Program-made: the position numbers and the translations under genes
In this document: one piece after another, positions 15,338-23,882 of the stretch
How positions within the stretch are numbered: the first letter of the stretch is position 1
Layout: every line of letters begins with the position of its first letter
The notes under the pieces: generated by a model
The model's database searches: none
What the model was told of the DNA's origin: nothing
What the model saw: the letters and a program-made list of their open reading frames with translations, nothing else
From: a virus
Length of the DNA: 54,113 bases
Reading direction: 5' to 3' (one strand)
IMG/VR virus record: IMGVR_UViG_3300042868_006771
Span: 1 to 54,113 of that record

Positions 15338-17250
15338 AAACTCTACGCACACTACTAGAAGGCGGCAATGTGTTCAAGGATGCAGAAGGCAATCCACTCA
15401 CTGGTCGAATCAATCAAAGCGATGTTCCGGCCACTGTGGCCTGGCTTGAACAACTCACCGGCATAGAATTCCCACGTGAACGTTGGCTGGGGTCAACTGG
15501 CAAAGCGCCTACATCAGGAGACATGGACTTGGCAGTGGATGCCAACCAAGTATCAAAAGAGCAATTGGCCGCCAAACTAACACAATGGATTGTGAGCCAC
15601 AAACTGCCTCCAGCAGAGTGGATCAAAAAGGGCGGAGAAGTACACCTGCGCACACCCATACAAGGACGTCCTGACTTGGGCTATGTACAAACAGACTTCA
15701 TGTTCTTTCCCAACTTGGACTGGGGCACATTCTACTACAATCAAGGCGCAGGGTCAGCATACAAAGGCATGAACCGTGCTGTGTTGATGAGCAGTATTGC
15801 CAAACACTACGGACTCAAACTGGGTGCCAATGGCATGTTCAGTAGAACCAGCAATGAATTGTTGACCATGGATCCTGACGAAGCAGCACGTATGATTCTT
15901 GGATCACGAGCCACAAGAGACAATCTCAGCACAGTGGAAACTATATTTGCTGCCTTGGCCAAGGACAAAGACCGAGAAGCCAAGATCAAAGACTTCCGTG
16001 AGTACTTGACCAAAGAAGGTCTACAACAACCTGATGCGGTGACAGAAGATGCAGACACTTACTTCTTGGCACGACTGCGTGATAGAATTGTGAACCAAGG
16101 CATGCAGCCCTTGGTAGAACGTGAAGCAGCCAATCCCTATCAAATTTATGAAGCCGACGAAGGCAATGTGGGTGGTAGAGCCAAGGGCATTGAACACCTG
16201 GAAGATCTGGTGTTTCGCAAAGGATCACGTGGTGCTGCAGAAGCATTGAGCATTCTTGACCAGGCTGCTGCCAGTCCAGGAACCACAACCAGTGTGAAAT
16301 GGGACGGCATGCCTGCTGTGTACTTTGGTCGCAAACCTGACACCGGTGAGTTTGTGCTCACAGATGGATCTGGGTTTGAAGCCAAGGGCTATGACGGCCT
16401 GGCCACAAGTCCCCGAATGATGGCTGATATACAAAACACACGAACAGGGGATAGATCTGCGCTGATACAAACTTACGCTAGATTGTTTCCTGTACTAGAA
16501 GCAGCATTGCCTGCCAACTTTCGTGGTTATGTACAAGGTGATTTGTTGTATCAGACCACACCTCCACTAGAAGCCGGCAACTATGTGTTCAAACCCAACA
16601 CAGTGCAATATCGCATTCCTGCAAAAAGCTCACTGGGTCAACGCATTGGCAACAGCGAAATTGGCATTGCCATGCACACCATGTACTCTGATGCAGGTGA
16701 CCCCAAGCAACCATTGCGGCGAGTGAAGTTCAACGACGTTCCGGGCCTGTTGTTGATTGAGCCTATCTTTGCCAAAGAAATGGTGCCAAACACAGATCTT
16801 GCAAAACAAATCAAAGCACTGGTGCGAGACAAAGGTGCTGCAATTGACATCTTGTTCAACCCTGCTGAACTAAAAAGACAACAACTCACAGATCTAGCAA
16901 AACTGTGTGTGGACTACATCAACTTCAGAATCAAACAACCTGGGGGCAACTTTGACAACTTGCTGTCAGGGTTTGGTGACTGGCTGCAGACCAAGGTAAC
17001 TCCACGCAAATTTGCCAACATTGTGGAATACCTACAGAGCCCTACTTCAAACACAGAAGGCTTGGCAGCGGCATTTACCTTGTTTTTGTTGTTGCACGAC
17101 TTGAAGTTGGATGTACTGCGTCAACTGGATTTGAAAGATCCTGGACACGAAGGTTGGGTCATGGCCACCCCTGCAGGCTACAGCAAAGCGGTAAATAGAT
17201 TTGACTTTACAGCAAGAAATGCGGCTAGAAACAATCCACAACAGGCATAA
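15334..17250 (+). CDS. Nucleotidyltransferase + KxDG ligase-like fusion protein
   Basis: 638-residue two-domain protein. The N-terminal domain shows the pol-beta-type nucleotidyltransferase signature: G53-S54 ...SGDMDLAVD with D63 and D65, and a third acid in QTDFMF (D121). After a helical linker, residues 319-335 (TSVKWDGMPAVYFGR) carry K322-W-D-G, the adenylylated-lysine motif I of DNA/RNA ligases and capping enzymes, followed by FRGYVQGDLLY and LLIEPIF at positions suited to later ligase motifs. Both active sites look intact. A role in end repair of DNA or RNA is inferred. A similar uncharacterised family occurs in T4-like cyanophages, as far as I recall. ATG 15334 overlaps the upstream stop. 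Confidence 0.6.
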   Translation: MKTLRTLLEGGNVFKDAEGNPLTGRINQSDVPATVAWLEQLTGIEFPRERWLGSTGKAPTSGDMDLAVDANQVSKEQLAAKLTQWIVSHKLPPAEWIKKGGEVHLRTPIQGRPDLGYVQTDFMFFPNLDWGTFYYNQGAGSAYKGMNRAVLMSSIAKHYGLKLGANGMFSRTSNELLTMDPDEAARMILGSRATRDNLSTVETIFAALAKDKDREAKIKDFREYLTKEGLQQPDAVTEDADTYFLARLRDRIVNQGMQPLVEREAANPYQIYEADEGNVGGRAKGIEHLEDLVFRKGSRGAAEALSILDQAAASPGTTTSVKWDGMPAVYFGRKPDTGEFVLTDGSGFEAKGYDGLATSPRMMADIQNTRTGDRSALIQTYARLFPVLEAALPANFRGYVQGDLLYQTTPPLEAGNYVFKPNTVQYRIPAKSSLGQRIGNSEIGIAMHTMYSDAGDPKQPLRRVKFNDVPGLLLIEPIFAKEMVPNTDLAKQIKALVRDKGAAIDILFNPAELKRQQLTDLAKLCVDYINFRIKQPGGNFDNLLSGFGDWLQTKVTPRKFANIVEYLQSPTSNTEGLAAAFTLFLLLHDLKLDVLRQLDLKDPGHEGWVMATPAGYSKAVNRFDFTARNAARNNPQQA

Positions 17251-17263
17251 TTTTTACCGATTG

Positions 17264-17271
17264 TATAAATA
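17264..17271 (+). promoter_or_regulatory. T4-like late promoter TATAAATA
   Basis: Exact match to the T4 late promoter consensus, 45 nt upstream of the next ATG and outside any gene. Confidence 0.8.
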
Positions 17272-17315
17272 AAAGCAGGTCCACTGAGACCACTTAACTT
17301 TAAAGGAAATTTATC

Positions 17316-17744
17316 ATGGCACAGTTTACAAAAACAAACGGAACCACACAACCAGTATTTGCACTGGACGTGGCCAACGGTTCAATCTCTGGAACAGCAA
17401 ACGTTGCGGCCCAAGGCCCAGTGATGTTGTCTGGCCCACAACTACAATTCTTCACACTCACAGCAAACGCTGCACTTACCAATGCTGGTAACGTCAACGG
17501 TTACTTGAACAATGTGTTGCAAGCAGTTCAATCAGGTGCTGGCTTGACAGTTCCTGGCGGTACAGTTGCTTTCTATCAAGCAGGTGCCACAGCCGGTACT
17601 ATCAACTTGGCTATCTACCCAGCTGGTGGTTACACAACTGCTCAGTTGGTTGCTGCTGCTCAAACAGCCAACGCCACAGGCGGCTTGAACATTGGTATTC
17701 CAACTGCCAACGTTGCTGCCAGCGCAACATTCACTAACCTGTAA
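17316..17744 (+). CDS. Abundant structural protein candidate
   Basis: 142-residue Ala/Gly/Thr/Asn-rich protein without charged clusters (MAQFTKTNGTTQPVFALDVA). Composition and size suit a small virion decoration or tail protein. It stands alone between an exact late promoter with a good Shine-Dalgarno (AAAGGAAA) and a strong terminator, the arrangement expected for a highly expressed late structural gene. The specific role is unknown. Confidence 0.65.
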   Translation: MAQFTKTNGTTQPVFALDVANGSISGTANVAAQGPVMLSGPQLQFFTLTANAALTNAGNVNGYLNNVLQAVQSGAGLTVPGGTVAFYQAGATAGTINLAIYPAGGYTTAQLVAAAQTANATGGLNIGIPTANVAASATFTNL

Positions 17745-17761
17745 TCAGTTCGGTCTCAACC

Positions 17762-17794
17762 AAACCCTGGACGTAAAAAATCCAGGGTTTCCTT
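17762..17794 (+). terminator. Rho-independent terminator
   Basis: Stem AAACCCTGGA (17762-17771) / TCCAGGGTTT (17781-17790) followed by CCTTTT. It closes the monocistronic structural gene. Confidence 0.85.
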
Positions 17795-17815
17795 TTGGCG
17801 TTAAATATGCACATA

Positions 17816-18259
17816 ATGAAAGTCTTGTGCCGCACCCTTTTTGATTGTACCTTTACTGGTGTCACAGGACATCTCCGCCCACAGCAGTTACCATTTACCA
17901 CAAAGACAGGCCTGGTGATCGATACCGCCGAACAATGGAACCGCAGCCGTAATCAGCAACGCAACTGGGAGAGTTTGTTGCAAATAATGAGCCTGCGAAC
18001 ACAGCCCATGAATGTTGTGCCACCTACAAAACACACTGATGGCTGGCATTTTGAATTTGATGTTGAATCTGAAGGTGTGCTTGGCAGCAACTTTGGCAGT
18101 GATGAGTTAGATGGACTTGTTGGTGATTGTGAAGGTGTGCCCATGGTCACAGGCCTAGACGAAGCAGAAGCAGTCACCGCTACCTTGCATGCTCAAGGAA
18201 CCAATCAAAACATTTGGTTCAGCGCCATAAATACGCCATTGGAGCCTGACCATGGTTGA
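17816..18259 (+). CDS. Phage protein, function unknown
   Basis: 147-residue protein read from ATG 17816 (MKVLCRTLFDCTFTGVTGHL); ATG 17807 adds three residues. A TAAATA motif sits a few nucleotides upstream, so the start may be leaderless. The C-terminal half is acidic. No motif recognised. It overlaps the holin-like gene by 8 nt. Confidence 0.6.
   Translation: MKVLCRTLFDCTFTGVTGHLRPQQLPFTTKTGLVIDTAEQWNRSRNQQRNWESLLQIMSLRTQPMNVVPPTKHTDGWHFEFDVESEGVLGSNFGSDELDGLVGDCEGVPMVTGLDEAEAVTATLHAQGTNQNIWFSAINTPLEPDHG
18226..18233 (+). promoter_or_regulatory. Late-type promoter motif CATAAATA
   Basis: One mismatch to TATAAATA, 18 nt upstream of the holin-like start, inside the end of the preceding gene. 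Confidence 0.55.
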
Positions 18260-18518
18260 TACCACTGACATTGAAAAGAAAAGTCTCGAAGCCCACGTTG
18301 AGCTGTGTGCAGAACGTTACCGTATGCTGGAACTCAAGATAGAAACAGTGGAAAATGAAATCTCTGAAGTCAAAAGCATGGTGTCAGAAGTGCATGACAT
18401 TGTGCGCCGAATGGGCGAAAAACGCAACGATCAAATTATTGCCTGGGGCATTGGCATCATCGGCACACTGTTGGCTGTGGTAGGATGGCTCACAGCTCAC
18501 TACATTCGAACACTATGA
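18252..18518 (+). CDS. Holin-like / XhlA-like membrane protein
   Basis: 88-residue protein with a charged coiled-coil N-terminus (residues ~8-60, ELKIETVENEISEVKSMVSE) and one C-terminal transmembrane helix (IIAWGIGIIGTLLAVVGWLT) ending in a short tail. This matches the XhlA/haemolysin-like topology of phage lysis proteins. A late-type promoter precedes it. No endolysin gene is seen nearby, so the lysis role is likely but not certain; a membrane tether is the alternative. Confidence 0.55.
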   Translation: MVDTTDIEKKSLEAHVELCAERYRMLELKIETVENEISEVKSMVSEVHDIVRRMGEKRNDQIIAWGIGIIGTLLAVVGWLTAHYIRTL

Positions 18519-18967
18519 CCCGTGAACAAAAATTAGAACGCTTTGCCGAGCGTGAACTCAAACGTGTGTACACTGAACTCATCATTGACGATGAACATGG
18601 TGGCTATGTGGCATTTGGACGTTATCATTTAAAACCTGAGTCTGCAGGCTTTGCTGTGTATCACAGTGATGATCTTGTGAGCATGTTCAGCAGTAAAAAG
18701 ACTGCTATGTCATGGTGCGTGGCAGATCACTTGCAACAATATAAATTAGCACAAAACATCCGTATACTAGACAACAAAAAACAATCACTTACGTCTGACA
18801 TCCACTGCCGTAGTGGACAAGCAGAACACAGTACACGCCCTGAGTTCCGTGAAATAGTGCGCACCAAACTTGCACCCAAAATTGAGAACCTTACACTGCT
18901 GAATCAAGAACTTGAAAAATGTTTAAATTCGGCTAAATATCTACAACTAAGAGGATTTGCCAAATGA
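18515..18967 (+). CDS. Conserved phage protein, function unknown
   Basis: 150-residue protein from ATG 18515 (overlapping the upstream TGA), starting MTREQKLERFAERELKRVYT. It has a beta-rich middle (GGYVAFGRYHLKPESAGFAV) and a helical C-terminus. The family recurs next to the following gene in T4-like cyanophages (recollection). Function unknown. Confidence 0.65.
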   Translation: MTREQKLERFAERELKRVYTELIIDDEHGGYVAFGRYHLKPESAGFAVYHSDDLVSMFSSKKTAMSWCVADHLQQYKLAQNIRILDNKKQSLTSDIHCRSGQAEHSTRPEFREIVRTKLAPKIENLTLLNQELEKCLNSAKYLQLRGFAK

Positions 18968-19860
18968 AATTAACCGAACTGGCCACACCAAAAAAGAGCC
19001 GCCAAGTAGCCCAAGTATTTGAAAGTTACTTTGGTACCAAGATGCCTGTGAACCGACTCACAATGCGAGAAGCACATACCATGCTCAAACGTGTGCGTGG
19101 TGTGATTGCTGAACATCAGCGTAGCCCCAGCCGTCATACCAGTGAGCGCAACCCTGCTTACTTGAAACTTGTGATGATGGAACAAGCATTGACCAGTCGC
19201 ATCCGGGAAGAACAAGTTCCCATACAGCCTACTACTTCTAGCAGTGCCCCTACTACCGCTGCTACGACATCCAGTGTTAAGCCCGCAGTGGATGTCAAGG
19301 ATCCCAAATTGGCAGCAGCAATAAAGAAAAGTACAACTGGCCAAAATCTCACACCTGACGAACAAAAAATGGTTGCTGGTGCTGCGTTGATGACTGCCGA
19401 AAGCCGTTTGCGTAGAGCCTACAGCATGTTGAAAGAATCTGAAGTTCAGCAAGCACAAGTTGTGTTGGCTGCACAAGACATGGTAGACAAAATGCAATCA
19501 ATGTTGGAAGACACCACAGAGATGCAATTCAAAGAACTGCCTGCTCTAGTAGATTCAATCCGCAATCAAATTGGCATGGAACAAGCCACACAATTCAACA
19601 GTGATGTCACTGGTGCATTACAAGGTCTTGTGCAAAACTTACAAGGTGCCAAACAACAACTGGAAACCGCACTGGGTGTGGTCACAGGACAACCAGCTGC
19701 ACTAGACACCAGCATGGCTGCCAGTGGCATGCCAGGCGCAGTACCTCCACCAATGCCTGGTGCTGAGATGGGTGCAGATATAGGTGCAGATATAGGTGCT
19801 GAAATGGATGCTGAAGAACCTGCACCAGCAGGAGCCGCACTGGGCCGAGCACGTAGATAA
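18964..19860 (+). CDS. Conserved phage protein, possible assembly/scaffold role
   Basis: 298-residue protein starting MKLTELATPKKSRQVAQVFE. It contains a helical N-terminal domain, a Thr/Ser-rich linker (residues ~85-105), a long coiled-coil-prone middle (~135-230) and a low-complexity Met/Pro/Gly/Ala tail with short M-G-A-D-I-G-A-D repeats. The layout suits a scaffold or internal head protein, which is inference. ATG overlaps the previous stop by 4 nt. Confidence 0.6.
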   Translation: MKLTELATPKKSRQVAQVFESYFGTKMPVNRLTMREAHTMLKRVRGVIAEHQRSPSRHTSERNPAYLKLVMMEQALTSRIREEQVPIQPTTSSSAPTTAATTSSVKPAVDVKDPKLAAAIKKSTTGQNLTPDEQKMVAGAALMTAESRLRRAYSMLKESEVQQAQVVLAAQDMVDKMQSMLEDTTEMQFKELPALVDSIRNQIGMEQATQFNSDVTGALQGLVQNLQGAKQQLETALGVVTGQPAALDTSMAASGMPGAVPPPMPGAEMGADIGADIGAEMDAEEPAPAGAALGRARR

Positions 19861-20216
19861 TGAGAATCGACGAAGTCGAATCCGGGGGTGCACCAGATCC
19901 AAAAAAATTATTGGGTCTAGTGAACTTTCTTTCTGGCCGGGCCGATGACGAAAACGCACAAAAACAGATCAGCACCGATGCATTTATTTCTGCTGCTCGT
20001 AGTTTAGGATTTCCAGTTAATGAAAAAAACATTGTGAGCATTGTGAGTCAGCCTCCTTTGGACAGTGTGCTGGAACCCATGGATTCCCAAAATCCCCGAA
20101 TAATCCGATACAAAGGTTCAGCACCTGAAGGACCCACCAAAATGCCAGTAAACAAAGCACAAGACATTGTGGCTGCCTCAGCCAAATCAGCTGCTGCCAA
20201 AGACCGCGGCTTGTAA
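19860..20216 (+). CDS. Small conserved phage protein
   Basis: 118-residue protein starting MRIDEVESGGAPDPKKLLGL directly at the previous stop (TAATG). Contains a helical core and a Lys/Ala-rich C-terminus. Regularly accompanies the preceding gene in T4-like phages, as far as I recall; function unknown. Confidence 0.62.
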   Translation: MRIDEVESGGAPDPKKLLGLVNFLSGRADDENAQKQISTDAFISAARSLGFPVNEKNIVSIVSQPPLDSVLEPMDSQNPRIIRYKGSAPEGPTKMPVNKAQDIVAASAKSAAAKDRGL

Positions 20217-20225
20217 CCAATCTAA

Positions 20226-20254
20226 TTGACAAACATCAGTAAATACGCTATAAT
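20226..20254 (+). promoter_or_regulatory. Consensus sigma70 promoter for iscU
   Basis: TTGACA (20226-20231), 17-bp spacer, TATAAT (20249-20254): perfect consensus in both boxes. The transcript would have a short leader carrying GAAGGAA before ATG 20272. Confidence 0.88.
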
Positions 20255-20271
20255 CAGCGAAGGAATATCAC

Positions 20272-20655
20272 ATGGCCTATTCAGAAAAAGTAATTGATCA
20301 CTATGAAAATCCACGTAATGTGGGCAAGTTTGAAATAGACGATAGCATTGGCACAGGCATGGTAGGAGCACCTGCTTGTGGTGATGTGATGAAATTGCAA
20401 ATCAAAGTTCAAGATGGAATTATAACAGATGCCAGGTTCAAAACATACGGATGCGGCAGTGCGATTGCCTCATCCTCTCTTGTTACCGAGTGGGTTAAAG
20501 GACGAACGCTTGACCAAGCGGCATCTCTTAAAAATTCAGAGATTGCTCAGGAACTCGCATTGCCACCAGTCAAGATTCATTGTTCTATTCTTGCTGAAGA
20601 TGCAATACGAGCAGCCGTAGAGGACTATCGTAAAAAGCATGATCTCACTCACTGA
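20272..20655 (+). CDS. iscU: Fe-S cluster scaffold protein IscU
   Basis: 127-residue IscU of normal length. The three cluster-binding cysteines (C36, C61, C104), the modulating D38 and H103 are all present, as is LPPVK (97-101), the peptide recognised by the Hsp70-type chaperone HscA. It should therefore assemble [2Fe-2S] clusters with the host cysteine desulfurase and hand them over by the host HscA/HscB. It is driven by a perfect sigma70 promoter, suggesting early high expression. It overlaps iscA by 17 nt. Confidence 0.92.
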   Translation: MAYSEKVIDHYENPRNVGKFEIDDSIGTGMVGAPACGDVMKLQIKVQDGIITDARFKTYGCGSAIASSSLVTEWVKGRTLDQAASLKNSEIAQELALPPVKIHCSILAEDAIRAAVEDYRKKHDLTH

Positions 20656-20962
20656 CACTGCTAAAAACAAAGTACAAAAACTAGTTGAACTCAAAGGCTA
20701 TGCTGGCATACGCCTGGCAGTAAAAACCACAGGTTGCTCAGGGCTTGCTTATGTGCTAGAATATGTAAAACAATATGAGCCCGACCCCAGCACTATAAAT
20801 TATGCTCAGAACAATTTCTGTGTGCTGGTTGACAAAAAACATGATGTGTATTTGTCGGGCACACAAGTAGACTATGTACGCCAAGGCCTTAATGAAGGCT
20901 TTGAATTCACCAACCCCAATGAACGTGACCGCTGTGGTTGCGGAGAAAGTTTTAGAGTTTAA
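20639..20962 (+). CDS. iscA: A-type Fe-S carrier protein IscA/HesB
   Basis: 107-residue A-type carrier with the conserved cysteine in TTGCSG (C33) and the C-terminal C-G-C-G-E-S-F motif. It accepts or carries Fe-S clusters or iron between scaffold and target enzymes. Translationally coupled to iscU. The phage-encoded customer is not obvious; supplying iron to the di-iron NrdB is one possibility (inference). Confidence 0.92.
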   Translation: MISLTDTAKNKVQKLVELKGYAGIRLAVKTTGCSGLAYVLEYVKQYEPDPSTINYAQNNFCVLVDKKHDVYLSGTQVDYVRQGLNEGFEFTNPNERDRCGCGESFRV

Positions 20963-21680
20963 TTTGTTAAACCCCCGATTTGATTACCAACCAGTTCCTC
21001 GTGTGACCATCGAAGGCAAGAGATATTATTCCACACCCGATGGCAACAAGTTACCCAGTGTAACAACCATACTTGACAAAACCAAAAGCGAGGAAAGCAA
21101 ACGGGCCTTGCAAAACTGGCGAGCCAGGGTAGGTACGGAACAAGCACAAGCCATCACAACAGAAGCAGCTAACCGTGGCACCCGCATGCACACTTACCTT
21201 GAACAGTATGTTCGAGATGGGGTGATCAAAGACCGTGGCACAAATCCATTCTCCTGGGCAAGCCATGCCATGGCACACAAAGTTGTAGAACACGGCCTAA
21301 AGAATGTAAGTGAATTCTGGGGCATCGAAGTTCCGCTGTATTTCCCCCAGGTGTATGCAGGTACTACAGATGGTGCGGGTATACACTTGAATGAAGAAAC
21401 CATCTTGGACTACAAACAAACCAACAAGCCCAAAAAGCGTGAATGGATTGACGATTACTTTGTGCAGTTGTGCGCCTACGCAGAAGCACACAACGAATTG
21501 CACGGCACAAAAATCCGAAAAGGTGTAGTTTTGATGTGTGTGAAACCTCAGCTAGACGAACAAATGAACATGCTCACACAGCCCGAATACCAAGAATTTG
21601 TGCTGGAAGGCAGCGAGTTTGACCGGTACCGGGACCTATGGTGGAAAAAGGTTGAACAGTATTACTTGCTAAATATGTGA
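20919..21680 (+). CDS. RecB/Cas4-type PD-(D/E)xK nuclease
   Basis: Exonuclease-like protein, 253 residues if started at ATG 20919 or 238 from TTG 20964 right after the iscA stop; the start is uncertain because no clear Shine-Dalgarno is seen. The family core is visible: LPSVTTIL, NRGTRMHTYLEQY, the metal site in YAGTTDGAGI...ILDYKQTNK (D and D-x-K), and YFVQLCAYAEAH. Such nucleases process DNA ends in recombination or degrade host DNA. Unlike Cas4 it has only two cysteines, so no Fe-S cluster is expected despite its isc neighbours. Confidence 0.75.
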   Translation: MNVTAVVAEKVLEFNLLNPRFDYQPVPRVTIEGKRYYSTPDGNKLPSVTTILDKTKSEESKRALQNWRARVGTEQAQAITTEAANRGTRMHTYLEQYVRDGVIKDRGTNPFSWASHAMAHKVVEHGLKNVSEFWGIEVPLYFPQVYAGTTDGAGIHLNEETILDYKQTNKPKKREWIDDYFVQLCAYAEAHNELHGTKIRKGVVLMCVKPQLDEQMNMLTQPEYQEFVLEGSEFDRYRDLWWKKVEQYYLLNM

Positions 21681-21699
21681 TACCCGAAGGAATCACACT

Positions 21700-23445
21700 G
21701 TGGCAATTGTACAAATATCACGAATCACCGCCCGCAAGGGTTTGCAAGTAGATTTACCCCAACCCTTGGCTGGTGCTGAACTGGGCTGGGCAGTGGATGA
21801 CCGTAGACTGTTCATTGGCAACGGCACACTGGAAGAAGGTGCTCCTGCAGTGGGCAACACTGAAATTCTCACAGAATATTCAGATATATTAGGTTTTGCT
21901 GACCAGTACACCTACCAAGGTGAAGCAGCCGGATACACCGTACAAACTGGTGCCACACCCAGCACACCTATTTCACAAAGCATACAAAGCAGGCTGGACA
22001 GTTATGCTGTGGTCACAGATTTTGGTGCCGTGGGCGATGGATCCACCGACGACACTGACGCTATCAATCGTGCGTTGTTCCAACTGTATTGTGTGCAAAA
22101 CAACACACAGGTGCGTAGAAGTTTGTTTTTCCCTGCTGGCACCTACATTGTTACAGACAGTGTTGTAATACCTAGTTTTGCCAGGCTGTATGGTGAAGGG
22201 GCCAACAGTAGCATAATCAGTTTCAACGTACAAAACTGGGCAGCCAATACTGCCTATGCTCAAGGAGTGCTGGTATATTATGTGACAAATGGCCTGTACT
22301 ATCGCAGCATAGCACCAGTACCTGTGGGGCTGGTCGGATTTCCGCCAGCATTGACTCTTTACTGGGCAGCGGAAGCATTGCCTAGTTATATTGCACAAAC
22401 TGCTGATGCACAAGGTAACACTGGAGTCAACATTCTCACAGCACCACAAAATATTGAAGTTACAGGCATGGCTTTTGAAACCAACCAACTCAACACAGGT
22501 ATCTTGATTGAGAAAGCCAAGAACTGCTCGTTCAACAATGTTGATGTGTTTGGGCCATTGACCACTGCTGACCTCACAACCGCAATTGACAATACCAAGG
22601 CCATTGACTGGAGCAGCACTTCTAGTTTGCCCTGCTCACAAATTGTGTTTGACAATTGTAGATTTTCAGGCTTTACCTATGCCGTCAACACAGCACAACA
22701 AATCAACGGTGCAGTGATCAGTAATGGACAATTTGATACCTTGTATCAAGGTGTGATCTTGGGTGGTGTGACACCGGTCAACGGTGGAGCCACTGGTGTG
22801 CGTGTGATGCACAATGTGTTTGACGATATCTATGAAGAAGGTATCTACATCAATGGTGTGAGTTTGAACGCTTCGGGATACAACATCTTTTATGATGTGG
22901 GCAACCACTTCAACAGCACCACCAGTCCTGCAGCACCTGTGATCACAATTGATGCCATCAACAATGTCAGCATTGGCGATATGTTTCAGCGTACCACTGC
23001 CTACAGCAGCACCTATCCTAGAATCAAAATCTATGCCACTGCCACTGCCACCATACCTGCCAGCATAGGCATAGACAGTGCAGCTCAGATACAAATGGGC
23101 AGTTTCATTAGAGAAACTGGACAACAGGCCACAATCACAGCCGGTGCCACCAATACCACATTGTTCACAGTGAGCACTACATTTATCAAAGCATTCAAAA
23201 TGGATTATACTATAATTGTGGAAACCAGTGCTAGAACCGGCACCATGACCATTGCCAATGATGCTGATGACTCAGCTGGTGATGGACTTAGTTACACTGA
23301 TGACTATGTGGAAAATTCCACTACCGGTGTCACACTCAATGTCACAGATGTTGGTGGAACAGTCACAGTTTCTTATGCGTCTGATTCCGGCAGGGCCGCT
23401 GGTACTATGTATTACAGTCTGACACACCTGGGCCGTAGCTATTAA
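21700..23445 (+). CDS. Tailspike/tail fibre with pectate-lyase-like beta-helix
   Basis: 581-residue receptor-binding protein from GTG 21700 (GAAGGA upstream). The N-terminus (MAIVQISRITARKGLQVDLP...LFIGNGTLEE) is the attachment module used by many T4-like phage fibres. From residue ~105 it carries the pectate-lyase-3 signature (VVTDFGAVGDGSTDDTDAIN...FFPAGTYIV), giving a right-handed beta-helix that probably binds or cleaves surface polysaccharide. The C-terminal ~120 residues form a separate beta-rich tip. A TAAATA motif about 27 nt upstream suits late expression. Confidence 0.85.
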   Translation: MAIVQISRITARKGLQVDLPQPLAGAELGWAVDDRRLFIGNGTLEEGAPAVGNTEILTEYSDILGFADQYTYQGEAAGYTVQTGATPSTPISQSIQSRLDSYAVVTDFGAVGDGSTDDTDAINRALFQLYCVQNNTQVRRSLFFPAGTYIVTDSVVIPSFARLYGEGANSSIISFNVQNWAANTAYAQGVLVYYVTNGLYYRSIAPVPVGLVGFPPALTLYWAAEALPSYIAQTADAQGNTGVNILTAPQNIEVTGMAFETNQLNTGILIEKAKNCSFNNVDVFGPLTTADLTTAIDNTKAIDWSSTSSLPCSQIVFDNCRFSGFTYAVNTAQQINGAVISNGQFDTLYQGVILGGVTPVNGGATGVRVMHNVFDDIYEEGIYINGVSLNASGYNIFYDVGNHFNSTTSPAAPVITIDAINNVSIGDMFQRTTAYSSTYPRIKIYATATATIPASIGIDSAAQIQMGSFIRETGQQATITAGATNTTLFTVSTTFIKAFKMDYTIIVETSARTGTMTIANDADDSAGDGLSYTDDYVENSTTGVTLNVTDVGGTVTVSYASDSGRAAGTMYYSLTHLGRSY

Positions 23446-23450
23446 AAACA

Positions 23451-23876
23451 ATGTGGCCTAGAGACTTCAGTGAGCGGCTGGAGAGTTGGGCACAGTTAAG
23501 ACAGCAATGTTGTCAACTGGACTCAGAGCCTGCTTTGATCAAAATCAATTCTTGGTGGTTCCAAACTCCTTGGACCGCCTATCATTTGCACTGGGATGAC
23601 CAACAGGATTGGCCCGATCCTTGGCAGTTGTTGAGTGATAACCAGTACTGTCCGGTTGCAAGAGGCTTGGGAATCATGTATACTATAGCTATGTTAGACC
23701 GTGAAGACCTGCAAGATTGCCAGATGATTGAGTATCAAAGCGACAATTTAGTCCTGGTCAACAAAGAGAAATATATACTGAATTGGGATCCTGATCAAGT
23801 CGTAAATATCAGCCTGGGGCGGTCAAAACCCCGGCGGCAAGTCAGTCAAGAACAAGTAAAACAAAAAATTCGTTAG
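23451..23876 (+). CDS. Conserved phage protein, function unknown
   Basis: 141-residue Trp-rich protein (MWPRDFSERLESWAQLRQQC; YHLHWDDQQDWPDPWQLL). The second motif is strongly reminiscent of an uncharacterised protein common in T4-like cyanophages. No enzyme motif known to me. The gene starts 5 nt after the tailspike and ends 6 nt before nrdA. Confidence 0.65.
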   Translation: MWPRDFSERLESWAQLRQQCCQLDSEPALIKINSWWFQTPWTAYHLHWDDQQDWPDPWQLLSDNQYCPVARGLGIMYTIAMLDREDLQDCQMIEYQSDNLVLVNKEKYILNWDPDQVVNISLGRSKPRRQVSQEQVKQKIR

Positions 23877-23882
23877 GATAAA

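Noticed and set aside
20919-21680. Fe-S cluster in the RecB/Cas4-type nuclease as the reason for the isc genes
   Set aside because: The protein has only two cysteines, not the four that coordinate the Cas4/AddB cluster.
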